A DNA stretch of 64,000 bases from Roseithermus sacchariphilus (GTDB taxonomy: Bacteria > Bacteroidota > Rhodothermia > Rhodothermales > MEBIC09517): the NCBI GenBank assembly GCA_003285105.1, contig CP030158.1, positions 3,830,449 to 3,894,448 of the forward strand. The letters run 5' to 3'. A program made the position numbers and the translations under genes. The notes under the pieces are model-generated. The model did no database searches. It saw only the letters and a program-made list of their open reading frames with translations, and was not told where the DNA came from. Of this stretch, positions 53,941 to 63,134 are shown piece by piece (the first letter of the stretch is position 1; the number at the start of each line of letters is the position of its first letter).

Positions 53941-55308
53941 ATGAGTAGCGGTCCGTTCTTGCTCGTGCTCCTGGTGGGGGCGATCCTGTTTCTGATCGTC
54001 GCCACCAGCCGTTTTCGCCTGCATCCGTTCCTGGCGTTGCTGGTGACGGCCTACGGGCTGGGGCTGCTGGCCGGGCTGCCGGGTGCGGAGACGGTCCGGG
54101 CGCTGACGCAGGGCTTCGGGAGCACGATCGGCTACATCGGCATCGTGATCGTCGCGGGCACGATGATCGGGGCGATCCTGGAGCGGAGCGGCGGGGCGAT
54201 GGTGATGGCCGAGGCCGTGGTGCGGTGGGTGGGGCAGGCCCGCTCGGCGCTGGCGATGGGCTTCACCGGGGCCGTCGTCTCGGTGCCGGTGTTCTGCGAT
54301 TCCGGCTTCGTGATCCTCTCGCCGCTGGCCCGCTCGCTGGCGGCCCGGTCGAACACGTCGCTGGTCGTCTACGCGGTGACGCTGAGCATGGGGCTCTACA
54401 CGACGCACGTGTTCGTCCCGCCCACGCCGGGTCCCATCGCCGCCGCGGGCGAGCTGGGGGCAGACATCGGGCTGATGATGCTCTTCGGGCTGGTCGTCGC
54501 CGTACCCGTCCTTCTGGCGTCCTACGCCTTCGCCCGCTACATGGGCCGCCGTATCTACCTCGACCCCCGCGCGGCCAAGGCGACCACCGAGGCGATGACC
54601 GACGCGCCGGCGACCGACAGGGGCGCCCCGCCGTCTCTGGCCGCCGCCTTCGCGCCGGTGCTCGTGCCGGTGCTCCTGATCGCGCTGCGCTCCGTGGCCG
54701 ACTACCCGACCCGTCCCCTGGGCACGGGGTGGTGGACGGATCTGCTCCTCTTCCTGGGCGACCCCAACACGGCGCTGCTGCTGGGGGTGGCGCTGGCGAT
54801 GGGTACGGCGCGCCGCCACGGCCGGGAGGTGCTGGCCGCCTGGGTCGGCGACGGGCTCCGGACGGCCGGGACGATCATCCTGATCACCGGCGCGGGCGGC
54901 GCCCTGGGGAGTGTGCTCCGTGCCACGCCCATCGGCGACTACCTGGCGGCCTCTCTGTCCACGCTGGGCCTGGGGTCGTTCGGCATCCTGCTGCCGTTTC
55001 TCGTCGCCGCTGCCCTCAAGACCGCCCTCGGCTCGTCCACCGTTGCCATCATCACGACGGCCCCGCTGGTGACGCCCCTGCTCGGTGCCCTCGGGCTCGA
55101 CGCTCCGCTGGGGCTGGTGCTGACGGCCCTGGCCGTCGGCGCCGGGGCGATGACCGTGTCGCACGCCAACGACAGCTACTTCTGGGTGGTGAGCCAGCTC
55201 TCGGGGATGGATGTGGCGCAGGCCTACCGGCTCCAGACCCTCGGCTCGGCCGTCGCGGGCGGCACGGGGATCCTGACGATCCTGCTGCTGCGGTTTCTGT
55301 TGCTCTGA
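53941..55308 (+). CDS. GntP family permease
   Basis: A 455-residue transporter of the gluconate:proton symporter (GntP) family. Conserved stretches are FGSTIGYIGIVIVAGTMIGA near residue 58, FTGAVVSVPVFCDSGFVILS near 107, THVFVPPTPGPIAAAGELGA near 158, and AMTVSHANDSYFWVVSQLSG near the end. Around 12 helices are expected. The substrate is a sugar acid or similar (gluconate, glycerate, or an aldonate). Start ATG 53941. A lipase gene follows on the same strand. Confidence 0.93.
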   Translation: MSSGPFLLVLLVGAILFLIVATSRFRLHPFLALLVTAYGLGLLAGLPGAETVRALTQGFGSTIGYIGIVIVAGTMIGAILERSGGAMVMAEAVVRWVGQARSALAMGFTGAVVSVPVFCDSGFVILSPLARSLAARSNTSLVVYAVTLSMGLYTTHVFVPPTPGPIAAAGELGADIGLMMLFGLVVAVPVLLASYAFARYMGRRIYLDPRAAKATTEAMTDAPATDRGAPPSLAAAFAPVLVPVLLIALRSVADYPTRPLGTGWWTDLLLFLGDPNTALLLGVALAMGTARRHGREVLAAWVGDGLRTAGTIILITGAGGALGSVLRATPIGDYLAASLSTLGLGSFGILLPFLVAAALKTALGSSTVAIITTAPLVTPLLGALGLDAPLGLVLTALAVGAGAMTVSHANDSYFWVVSQLSGMDVAQAYRLQTLGSAVAGGTGILTILLLRFLLL

Positions 55309-55381
55309 GGCAGTCCCACCCGGGCCTCGGCACGCCTCCTTAGCCCGCAGGGCGCCGAACCTCCGGGCCGTCCGAGCGTGC

Positions 55382-56278
55382 ATGAAGGTCTGGACCCCGT
55401 CTCATCCGTCCCGGCCTGCCGTGACCCATCTCGCCCTCACCGCCGTCCAGCGCCTCACCGGCCTGGAGCCCTTCCCCCAGCCGCCCGTCATCCCCCTCCG
55501 CCTGCCCGTCGTGCTGATGCACGGCTTCGGGCTGCTGGCCGTGATCCGCCGCAAAGGGCATCTGCACGATACCGCGATGCACCTGCGTGCGCACGGCGTC
55601 CGGGCCTACGCGCCCAATGTGGCCCCTTACGAAACCATCGCCACCCGGGCGGCGATGTGGGCGGAGCGCATCCGGCACGTGCTGGCCGAGACGGGCGCGC
55701 CGAAGGTGCACCTGATCGCCCACTCGATGGGCGGGCTCGACGCCCGCTACCTCATCAGCCGCCTCGGCTTCCACCCGCACGTCGCGTCGCTGACGACCAT
55801 TGCCACGCCGCACCGCGGCACCGCCATCGCCGACGTCGTGCTACAGCAGCCGGAGCGCCTGCGGGACTGGGCCGCCGAGATCGTCGACTGGCTGGGCGCA
55901 AACGCGCTGGCCGACGGCACCTCGAACGTCCGGCAGGCCGTCCATGAGTTGACCCCGGCGTACGTCGAGGGCACCTTCAACCCGAGCACGCCGGATCACC
56001 CGGACGTGCGCTACGCGTCCTATGGAGGCCAGGCCGGCAAGGGCACCTCGACGCCGATCAACCCGTTTCTGAAGCCGCTGAACGTGCTGCTCTACCACCG
56101 CCAGGGCGTCAACGACGGGTACGTCCCGGTGTCGAGTGCGCAATGGGGCACGTACCGCGGCACCCTGGAGGCCGACCACCTCCGGCAGATCGGCATCCAG
56201 ATGGGTTCCGGCGGGTCGTTCGATGCCGGCGCATTCTTCGCCTCGCTGGTCCGGCACCTCGCGGCGGAAGGCGGCTGA
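55382..56278 (+). CDS. Lipase/esterase, alpha/beta hydrolase
   Basis: A 298-residue hydrolase with a bacterial triacylglycerol-lipase pattern: oxyanion stretch PVVLMHGFG near residue 43, nucleophile HLIAHSMGGLDARYLISRLG (Ser near residue 120), TTIATPHRGTAIADVV, and NDGYVPVSSAQWG with the Asp, then a catalytic His in EADHLRQIG. No signal peptide is seen, so it may be cytoplasmic or surface-associated by other means. Convergent with the deacetylase gene 34 bases away. Confidence 0.9.
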   Translation: MKVWTPSHPSRPAVTHLALTAVQRLTGLEPFPQPPVIPLRLPVVLMHGFGLLAVIRRKGHLHDTAMHLRAHGVRAYAPNVAPYETIATRAAMWAERIRHVLAETGAPKVHLIAHSMGGLDARYLISRLGFHPHVASLTTIATPHRGTAIADVVLQQPERLRDWAAEIVDWLGANALADGTSNVRQAVHELTPAYVEGTFNPSTPDHPDVRYASYGGQAGKGTSTPINPFLKPLNVLLYHRQGVNDGYVPVSSAQWGTYRGTLEADHLRQIGIQMGSGGSFDAGAFFASLVRHLAAEGG

Positions 56279-56311
56279 GGGCCGCGCCGGCCGCACGGCC
56301 ACGCCTCCGGC

Positions 56312-57760
56312 TCATCGCCCGAGGGACTCGCCCAGCCAGCTTTCGAGCGCCGCGCGCAGGCTCAGCAGGGCCGCCCCCTGGCGGACCGCTTCGTCGAGGG
56401 TCTCGGTGAAGTGCTGCCCCCAGCCGGGGTGGTCGAGGTCGTCCCAGATGGCGTTGTGCCAGAGCATCACGGCCACCCCGCCGAAGCGGCGGCAGGTCGC
56501 CAGCAGCTCGTCCGTCACGCGGCGCGCCTCCTCCGAGGTCAGGAAGCGCCGGTTGAACAGCGTGCCTTCCATGAGCACCAGTGGCATCTCCCAGAGGTCC
56601 AGCGGCCGGTTGGCCTCGACGTCGAAGACCTGGAACGGCAGGCACGTCCCGTGCCGGAACCCTTCATGCTCTGCAAAGCCGAGGGTCGAGTCGATCCGAA
56701 AGCCGGCGGCCTCGTAGAGCCGGGCGGTGACGGGCGCGAAGCGGAGGTAATGCGAACGCACGGAGACGGGCTCCTCGCCGATCCAGCCGGCCAGGCGGGC
56801 CCGTTCCTCCGCCACATACGCCGGATGGTCACAGGCGAAGTAGCTCGGGTGGAGGCCGACCTCAAAGCCGTGGCGGCGAAAGTCCCGGAGGCAGCGGCGC
56901 AGGAACGGTCCTTCGCGGTAGGGCACGTCGTAGGCCCCGCGGGCGGCGGTCTTCAGGAAGAACGTGGCCGTCCCTCCCCGCTGCCGCGTCTCCTCCATGA
57001 GCCGCACCAGGGCGGTGCGATAGGGGTCCCCCGGCGTGAGCCAGTCCGCCAACCCGCGGGCCAGGCGCCGCGCCCGCACGGCCACCGCCTCGCGACGGCG
57101 GTTGAGGAGGGCGTGCTGCACGACCTCGCGGTAGAGGATGCCGGGCCGCCACTTGCGCAGGGCGTCGACGTCGTGCGTCGGGCAGAAGGCCCAGCCGGCG
57201 CCGTGCCAGGTGCGGGGACGGATCGGCACGCCCCGCGCTGCCAGGTCGACCGCCAGGCGGAGGCGATAGGCGTCCACCACGGGGCGGGTGGTCGTGCCGA
57301 GCCGGGCCTGCAGCGAGGCGGCATGGGGAAACCGCCCGGAGGCATCCCGCTCGCGCACCACGTGCTCCTGCCAGCCGGAGAGCCAGAAGAACGCCGACGC
57401 GATCCAGTCCGGCTCCGCCGCCGTGCCGAACAGCAACGGCCATCGCTCCCCGTCGACCTCGATCCAGTCCGCGGGCCGGGCGAGCGGCGTGCGGGCGTCG
57501 AAATAGGCCGGGGCCTCGGGGCGAAGCGGCACGCGGAGCTGCGTCGGCGGCACGGCATCGGGGTCGGGGCCGTAGTACAGGCCGGGCGCGGCCAGGTCGT
57601 CCCGCCCCACCCAGACGGGATCGATTCCGAGGGGCAGCAGTAGCATGCGCAGCGCGTAGCGGGCGCGGTCCGCATACGGTGCGGGCGCCTCGACGCAGCA
57701 GGGCAGGCGATACGGTGAACCGGGAAACGGCACGAGGCCCTCCACCATTCGGGGGATCAA
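56312..57760 (-). CDS. Polysaccharide deacetylase family protein (DUF7033-like front)
   Basis: A 482-residue protein of the NodB-related type found in Bacteroidota. The first 200 residues form a separate domain (WLSGWQEHVVRERDASGRFP near 130). The deacetylase part begins with the motif FCPTHDVDALRKW (near 190), with the metal His-x-Asp, and includes TATFFLKTA, HGFEVGLHPSYF and MLWHNAIWDDL. It probably removes acetyl groups from a cell-surface sugar polymer. Start ATG 57760. Confidence 0.87.
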   Translation of the reverse strand: MIPRMVEGLVPFPGSPYRLPCCVEAPAPYADRARYALRMLLLPLGIDPVWVGRDDLAAPGLYYGPDPDAVPPTQLRVPLRPEAPAYFDARTPLARPADWIEVDGERWPLLFGTAAEPDWIASAFFWLSGWQEHVVRERDASGRFPHAASLQARLGTTTRPVVDAYRLRLAVDLAARGVPIRPRTWHGAGWAFCPTHDVDALRKWRPGILYREVVQHALLNRRREAVAVRARRLARGLADWLTPGDPYRTALVRLMEETRQRGGTATFFLKTAARGAYDVPYREGPFLRRCLRDFRRHGFEVGLHPSYFACDHPAYVAEERARLAGWIGEEPVSVRSHYLRFAPVTARLYEAAGFRIDSTLGFAEHEGFRHGTCLPFQVFDVEANRPLDLWEMPLVLMEGTLFNRRFLTSEEARRVTDELLATCRRFGGVAVMLWHNAIWDDLDHPGWGQHFTETLDEAVRQGAALLSLRAALESWLGESLGR

Positions 57761-57944
57761 CGACCGGGGCGAAGGTTACACATTTCGCCGGGCAAGGTCG
57801 AGGCTCCACCGGGACCCGACGCACCGGAGGCCGGATTTCCCCGCTGCCGCCCACACGACCCTCGACCCACCCCCCTTCACGCATCGACCATCGAGGTACG
57901 CCCGGCTGCCTCGCGGTTCCCCTCCTCGAACGCCTCGCGTCTCC

Positions 57945-59243
57945 ATGGCGGAAAGCCGATTCAAGATCTTCTCCGATCCGGTGCACGGGTTCATCTCCGT
58001 GCCCAAGAACCTGATCCTCGACCTGATCCAGACGCCGCAGGTGCAGCGGTTGCGGCGCATCCGGCAACTCGGCGTGGGCCATCTCGTCTTCCCCGGGGCC
58101 GAGCACACCCGCTTCGGCCACGCGCTCGGCGCCATGGCGCTCATGCACGACGCCCTGGCCAGCCTCTCCGAAAAGGGGACGGAGATCACCCCGGACGAGT
58201 ACACCGCCGCGCTGGCGGCGGCGCTGCTGCACGACATCGGCCACGGGCCCTTCTCCCACACCCTCGAACATGAATTGATCGAGGGCTTTGCACACGAAGC
58301 CATGAGCCGCGTCTTCCTCACCCGGCTCAACGAGCGCTTCCACGGCGCGCTGGACCTCGCCATCGCCATCTTCGACGACGCCTACCCCCGGCCTTTCTTC
58401 CACCAGCTCGTCTCCAGCCAGCTCGACATGGACCGGCTGGACTACCTGCGCCGGGACTCGTTCTTCACGGGCGTCGTCGAGGGCCGCGTCGGCGTCGACC
58501 GGATCATCAAGACGCTGCGGGTGCATCCCCTCGACGGGGGGCCGGACGCCGAGATCGTGATCGAGTCGAAAGGCATCTACGCCGCGGAGAACTTCATCCT
58601 GGCGCGCCGCCTGATGTACTGGCAGGTCTACCTGCACAAGACCGTGCTGGCCGGCGATCAGCTGCTGCGCGCCATCCTGCGCCGCGTCCGGCAACGCCTC
58701 CAGGCAGACGGCCTCGACCTCGGCGGGTCGGAGGCGCTGCTGTTCTTCCTGCGCCGGACGGTACGCCACGACCAGATCGACCGGCCGGACGTCGTGCAGG
58801 CCTTTGCCGCGCTGGACGACACGGACATCCTCTTCAGCCTGAAGCAATGGATGCGGAGCGCCGACCCGATCCTGGCCGACCTCTCGCGGCGCTTCATCGA
58901 GCGCGACTTCTTCCGCGTGACGTTCCTGCCCGAGCCGCCGTCGGCGGCGATGCTGGATGCCTGGCGCGGGCGCATCGCCGACTGGCTCGTGCGGCAGGGA
59001 CTGGCTTCGCCGTCGCAGGCCGCAGCGGACGCCGCGTACTACCTCATCCTCGACCGCTCCCGCCACGCCGCCTACGAGCGAGCCGAGGCCGGGATCCGCG
59101 TGCTTGGACGCGACGGAGTCGTCCGCGAGCTCTCGGAGTCGACCGACACCTCGGCCATCGCCACGCAGACGCACTCGGTCATCAAGCCCTACGTGTGCTA
59201 TCCGCGCGACGCCGCGCTCGCCGACGTCCTCCCCACCTGCTGA
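57945..59243 (+). CDS. HD domain phosphohydrolase
   Basis: A 432-residue HD-superfamily enzyme, of the type related to SAMHD1 and bacterial dGTPases. The conserved parts are KIFSDPVHGFISVP at the front, the metal His in EHTRFGHALGAM, LLHDIGHGPFSHTLEHELI (the HD pair near residue 102), and SSQLDMDRLDYLRRDSFFTG with the fourth ligand. It likely cleaves nucleotide phosphates, such as dNTPs, in the cytoplasm; the actual substrate is not fixed. The histone-deacetylase-like gene starts eight bases after its stop, so they may be one operon. Confidence 0.93.
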   Translation: MAESRFKIFSDPVHGFISVPKNLILDLIQTPQVQRLRRIRQLGVGHLVFPGAEHTRFGHALGAMALMHDALASLSEKGTEITPDEYTAALAAALLHDIGHGPFSHTLEHELIEGFAHEAMSRVFLTRLNERFHGALDLAIAIFDDAYPRPFFHQLVSSQLDMDRLDYLRRDSFFTGVVEGRVGVDRIIKTLRVHPLDGGPDAEIVIESKGIYAAENFILARRLMYWQVYLHKTVLAGDQLLRAILRRVRQRLQADGLDLGGSEALLFFLRRTVRHDQIDRPDVVQAFAALDDTDILFSLKQWMRSADPILADLSRRFIERDFFRVTFLPEPPSAAMLDAWRGRIADWLVRQGLASPSQAAADAAYYLILDRSRHAAYERAEAGIRVLGRDGVVRELSESTDTSAIATQTHSVIKPYVCYPRDAALADVLPTC

Positions 59244-59251
59244 GGCCCCCC

Positions 59252-60277
59252 ATGACGACCGCGTTCGCCACGACGCCCTCTCACGCCCGCCACGCCCGGC
59301 CCGGGCACGTCGAACGCCCCGAACGCCTCGACGCCGTGCTCACCCGGCTACGGGCCGATCCGGCCTGGAATGCCCTGCAGCACGTGGCCCCGCTGCCCGT
59401 CGGCCTGGACGTGGCCCGGCTCGTCCACTCTGACGCCTACCTCCGGCGGCTCGTCGAGGCCTCCCGCGAGGAGGCGGCGCTCGACCCCGACACGTACACG
59501 ACCCGCAACAGCGTGGCGGTGGCGCTGGAGACGCTGGGCGCTGTGCTGGCCGTGACGCAGGCGGTTCTGGAGGGCCGGACCACCTGCGGCTTTGCAGCCA
59601 CGCGCCCGCCGGGCCACCACGCCACCCCCGATCGGGCCATGGGGTTTTGCCTGCTCTCCAACGTCGCCCTCGCGGCCCGCTGGGCGGAGGTTCACTTCGG
59701 GGTCGAGCGGACGTTGATCGTGGACTTCGACGTGCACCACGGCAACGGCACGCAGGAGGTGTTCTACGAGGACCCGGACGTCCTCTTCCTGAGCGTGCAC
59801 CAGCATCCGCTGTATCCCGGCACCGGCGCCGCCGGCGAGATCGGGCACGGGCGTGGGGAAGGCACCACGGTCAACGTGCCGCTGCCCCCGCGCACCGGGA
59901 GGCAGGGCTATCTCGACGCCTTCCGGCGCCTCCTGGAGCCGGTCGTCGCCCGCTTCCGCCCCGAGTGGATCCTCGTCTCGGCCGGCTATGACGCCCACTG
60001 GCAGGACCCTCTCGGCAGCATGCATCTGGACGCGGCGGCCTTCGGAGCCTTGATGCAGGAGGTCATGGCCTGGGCCGACGCCCACAGCGACAGGCGGCTG
60101 GTGGCCATCCTGGAGGGCGGCTACCACGCCGACGCCCTGGCCGACTCGGTGCAGACGACCGTCCGCGTGCTGCTCGACCCGGAGGCCGGAGCCCGCGACG
60201 CCGCCGCGGACGCCCCGGACGACGCCGTCGACGTCCGCGGGCTGATCCGGGACCTGGCTCACCTGCACGGGGTGTAG
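59252..60277 (+). CDS. Histone deacetylase-like amidohydrolase
   Basis: A 341-residue class II-type HDAC-like amidohydrolase, acting on acetylated amines or polyamines in bacteria. Catalytic and metal motifs: TRPPGHHATPDRAMGFCL (His pair near residue 118), LIVDFDVHHGNGTQEVFY (Asp-His pair near 156), LVSAGYDAHWQDPLG (Asp near 243), EGGYHADAL. Start ATG 59252 fits the family start MTTAFATTPSH with HxxxxGHVERPER. Closely follows the HD gene; convergent with mobA. Confidence 0.94.
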   Translation: MTTAFATTPSHARHARPGHVERPERLDAVLTRLRADPAWNALQHVAPLPVGLDVARLVHSDAYLRRLVEASREEAALDPDTYTTRNSVAVALETLGAVLAVTQAVLEGRTTCGFAATRPPGHHATPDRAMGFCLLSNVALAARWAEVHFGVERTLIVDFDVHHGNGTQEVFYEDPDVLFLSVHQHPLYPGTGAAGEIGHGRGEGTTVNVPLPPRTGRQGYLDAFRRLLEPVVARFRPEWILVSAGYDAHWQDPLGSMHLDAAAFGALMQEVMAWADAHSDRRLVAILEGGYHADALADSVQTTVRVLLDPEAGARDAAADAPDDAVDVRGLIRDLAHLHGV

Positions 60278-60291
60278 ACCGCGCTCGGCCG

Positions 60292-60852
60292 TCAGCCGGG
60301 CGTATCGGAGGGATGGTTGACGTTGAGGAGCACGTCGTCGGGCAGCCGCACGAACCGCACCGGGTCGAGCGCCGCCAGCAGGTCGTGCAGGGCCAGCCGG
60401 CGGGCGGCGAGATGCGCCTCGGCCACGTCCCGCACCGCGCGATGGTAGCAGGCACAGAGCGGCTGCGGGCGGCCGTCCCCACCCCGGGCAACGACCGCCG
60501 CCGTCCCCGGCCGCGCGGCGTCGATCAGCGCGTGCAGCGCATCGGCCCGCAGGAGGGGCAGATCACAGGCCACCACCAGCAGCCACTCCGCTTCCAGCCG
60601 TTGCAGGCCGGCCACCACCCCGGCCAGCGGCCCGGCTCCCGGCACGGCGTCTATCACGACCGGCACGTCCGGCCCGAGGGGGCGGTCGGCCGGATCCCGG
60701 ACGCTGACCCAGACGGGCGCCGCCACGGCCGCCACGGCGTCGTGCACGCGGTGGATCATGGCACGGCCCTGCACGAGGTGCCGGCGCTTGTCGGAGCCGA
60801 AGCGGCGGCTGGCGCCGCCGGCCAGGATCAACCCGGTCGGTCGCTCCGTCAC
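60292..60852 (-). CDS. mobA: Molybdenum cofactor guanylyltransferase (MobA)
   Basis: A 186-residue nucleotidyltransferase that adds GMP to molybdopterin to make the dinucleotide cofactor. It has the P-loop-like LILAGGASRRFGSDKRRH at the front, VACDLPLLRADAL near residue 93 with the metal Asp, and LCACYHRAV. The C-terminal VNHPSDTPG reads NVNHPSD where N-T-P/E-D is usual. Its start overlaps the upstream decarboxylase-like gene by ATGA. Confidence 0.9.
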   Translation of the reverse strand: MTERPTGLILAGGASRRFGSDKRRHLVQGRAMIHRVHDAVAAVAAPVWVSVRDPADRPLGPDVPVVIDAVPGAGPLAGVVAGLQRLEAEWLLVVACDLPLLRADALHALIDAARPGTAAVVARGGDGRPQPLCACYHRAVRDVAEAHLAARRLALHDLLAALDPVRFVRLPDDVLLNVNHPSDTPG

Positions 60853-61169
60853 GCTTCGTTGGGCTCGAGGACGTCTTCGATCCAGGAGAGGGCCGTCATC
60901 ATGCTCGGGAAGCCCAGGGTCGTCGTGGCCAGGAGCGCGGCATGACGCAGCTCGTCCGGCGTGCAGCCGGCGTCGAGGGCCTTGCGGGCGTGGGCGTGCA
61001 CCGCGCCCGCCTGCTTCATCCCGATGGCGATGCCCAGCTTCACGAGCTGCGCCGCCTTCCGGTCCAGCGGCCCGGCCTGCATCGTGGCGCTGCCCAGCCG
61101 CTGGTAGGCCTCGCCGACCTCGGGGTACGCCGCCAGAAACTCACGGAATCGTTTGGGAGGTTGTGACAT
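60849..61169 (-). CDS. Carboxymuconolactone decarboxylase / AhpD-like protein
   Basis: A 106-residue all-helical CMD-family protein: KRFREFLAAYPEVGEAYQRL, AAQLVKLGIAIGMKQAGAVH, ALDAGCTPDELRHAALLATT. The Cys-x-x-Cys of AhpD peroxidase partners is absent (only one Cys, in DAGCTP), and a conserved HAHARKAL His run is present as in many uncharacterised short members. Function is therefore open. Start ATG 61169; overlaps mobA by four bases. Confidence 0.9.
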   Translation of the reverse strand: MSQPPKRFREFLAAYPEVGEAYQRLGSATMQAGPLDRKAAQLVKLGIAIGMKQAGAVHAHARKALDAGCTPDELRHAALLATTTLGFPSMMTALSWIEDVLEPNEA

Positions 61170-61290
61170 GGGTCGACAGGTTGATCCAGAATCATCCTGG
61201 CGCAGAAGGTAACGGTCCTCCCAGCCTGATACAACACCCGGGGTTCTTCCCCCGCAACGTCGACCATCAGGCAACCGGCCCGCCCCAGTA

Positions 61291-62083
61291 ATATGCCCCC
61301 TGGTCATCGCCATTCCAACTCGATTCCCATAGGTTAAAACTCGATTTTTTATAGCTTTATTCTTTTGGAGTAACGTGCGATTCCTTCGTTGTAGGCAGCA
61401 ATACTTGCCGGGTTATTCTTATCATATAAAGGATTCTGCTTCTGAAGCTCTGTCAGCTCAACACCATGTTCCTTCAGGAATTCCAACCATTCTTTATGAA
61501 GCGCAAATACTGCCGAAAAATGCGGTCTTTCATTACTATTAAGCGCTTTTTCTTGCACATGCCTGTTGTGAACAAGTATAAAGAAGCGAGATCGAAACAG
61601 AATATCGACAATACCCATATCAATTACCTTATTATCGATCAAGAGCTTGATTCTTTCAAAAAAAGTTAGGTAGTAAAAGATATCGACAAGATCGGATATA
61701 TTCTGAGGCCCTGGCGAATCAGATGTTCAATCTTCTCCGGAAATCAATTTCTTATGCACATGTATGTATTGCGATATGTCTTTTTCCAGACTACTTATAA
61801 ATTGAGCCTGGGACACCCTTCTCGCTTGTCGTATTTGAAAGCCAAGAAATGGTATCGCGACGGCAGCCACGATGACCCCTAATCCCAAGAGGATTAATTC
61901 AATGGTTTGTATGTCCACTCTCTTTTCTAAATAGGTTTCCATATACGCATTACGGGAGCGATCAGCCGCCCAAGGCTAACGGCACGACCTCGATTGAAAG
62001 CAACGCGACACCAACGATAAAAGCAAACAAGACCGCACAGCTTTAGGTAAGCTGCATTGCGGAGTTATACTGATATGCCCCCT
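61291..62083. mobile_element. AT-rich island between 11-bp direct repeats
   Basis: ATATGCCCCCT occurs at 61291-61301 and again at 62073-62083, bounding about 770 bases that are plainly poorer in GC than all flanking host genes. Inside lies one minus-strand gene with an in-frame stop. No transposase, integrase or terminal inverted repeat is seen, so the mechanism of arrival is unknown; the direct repeats could be a duplication from a lost insertion or from illegitimate recombination. Confidence 0.6.
61349..61942 (-). pseudogene. Membrane-anchored protein gene interrupted by an in-frame TGA
   Basis: The two frames 61727-61942 and 61349-61642 are in the same register, and the codons between them stay open apart from one TGA at 61729-61727. 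Read through, this gives a 197-residue protein: a short front (METYLEKRVDIQ), one helix (ELILLGLGVIVAAVAIPFLG), then a soluble helical part (FQIRQARRVSQAQFISSLEK, ISDLVDIFYYLTFFERIKLL, FSAVFALHKEWLEFLKEHG). The TGA is most simply a mutated TGG (Trp). Such one-helix DUF4760-like proteins are common around mobile elements and of unknown role. Base composition is foreign to this genome. Confidence 0.75.
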
Positions 62084-62300
62084 ACCACCTGGCGGCCATC
62101 TTCTGCGATCGCCCTCCATCCCCGACCTCGCGTAGCTCATTTCCTTACGCGGAGTTGGGGATTCTGCTGTCAACGCACCGCGGCTGAGGTGGCGATACTG
62201 TCGGTGAGGAACCGGCTGAGCAGCGCTTTGAGCAGCGCTTGACGTTGTTTCCACACCGCCGCGCTTCTCGCGTTATCATGACAGCATCGAGGACGCCGTT
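61943..62300. other. Intergenic region between the AT-rich island gene and the stress protein gene
   Basis: About 360 bases. The first 130 belong to the AT-rich island; after the direct repeat at 62073 the sequence returns to high GC. It contains a short tandem GAGCAGCGCTTT/GAGCAGCGCTTG pair (62217-62240). No gene or clear promoter was found, though the stress protein gene's promoter must lie here. Confidence 0.5.
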
Positions 62301-63134
62301 ATGAAGCCAATCCAGACGATTCTCGTCCCGACGGATCTGTCGGAGGATGCCATGGATGTGCTGGCCCTGGCCATCGACCTCGCCCGCCGGCACGGCGCCG
62401 CCGTTCAGGTGATGTACATCCGCCGGGCGCTGGAGGACGATGCCTGGAGCCCGCTGCGGCTCTCTCCCGAGCAGGCCGTGCTACGGGAGTCGCCCGAAAA
62501 GATGCTGCGGGATCTGATCGACCGCCAGCTCCGGGGCCTCCGCACCGACGAGGTGCAGGTCACGGTCGACGCACCCCACAGCCACTCGGTAAGCGCCGGC
62601 ATCCTGCGCCAGGCCCGGGCGGGCGAGGTCGACCTCATCGTTATGGGCCTCCCGGGCCGGCGGGGCCCGACGCGGCGACGCCCGGGCCACACCGTGCTCG
62701 CCGTCGTGCGAGAGGCCCCGTGTCCCGTGCTGGCCGTCCCCCCCGGCGGCCTCCCGCCGAGTGCCGCCTTCGAGCGCATCGTCGTCGTGGCCGACCCCGC
62801 GGAGGCGCATGGACCGGCCGTGACGCTGGCGGAAGCCCTGGCGACGGCGTACGAGGCACGGCTGGCGGTGCTGCCCCCGGCCGAAGACACCCCGGTGGCC
62901 GACCGCTACGGAGCTGGACCGGAGGCATGGCGGGAGGTCGCCCGCACGCAAGAAGCCGACCTGCTGGTCGTGCATCTGCCGGACGCCAGCGGAGACGACC
63001 CGACCACCGCCATCGCCTCCCTCCTGAGCGAGGCCTCCTGCCCGGTGCTGATCGTTGGCCCGACCGTCCAGCCCCATGCGGCGCCCACCGGGTCGTCCGT
63101 CGCGCGGGAGGCCGCCGGAACGGCCTCCGGCTGA
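62301..63134 (+). CDS. Tandem universal stress protein
   Basis: A 277-residue protein with two UspA-type domains. The first runs from TILVPTDLSEDAMDVLALAI to VLAVVREAPCPVLAVPPGG, with an ATP-binding GLPGRRGPTRRRPGHTVL region (pattern G-2x-G-9x-G). The second is shorter and more divergent (ERIVVVADPAEAHGPAVTLA to SEASCPVLIVGPT). Universal stress proteins raise resistance to starvation and other stress by unclear means. Start ATG 62301. Confidence 0.9.
   Translation: MKPIQTILVPTDLSEDAMDVLALAIDLARRHGAAVQVMYIRRALEDDAWSPLRLSPEQAVLRESPEKMLRDLIDRQLRGLRTDEVQVTVDAPHSHSVSAGILRQARAGEVDLIVMGLPGRRGPTRRRPGHTVLAVVREAPCPVLAVPPGGLPPSAAFERIVVVADPAEAHGPAVTLAEALATAYEARLAVLPPAEDTPVADRYGAGPEAWREVARTQEADLLVVHLPDASGDDPTTAIASLLSEASCPVLIVGPTVQPHAAPTGSSVAREAAGTASG

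Noticed and set aside
61977-62069. A possible minus-strand attC beside the AT-rich island (GTATAAC ... GTTAGCC)
   Set aside because: R-box-like ends are present but the inner arms do not pair, so it is not a credible attC.
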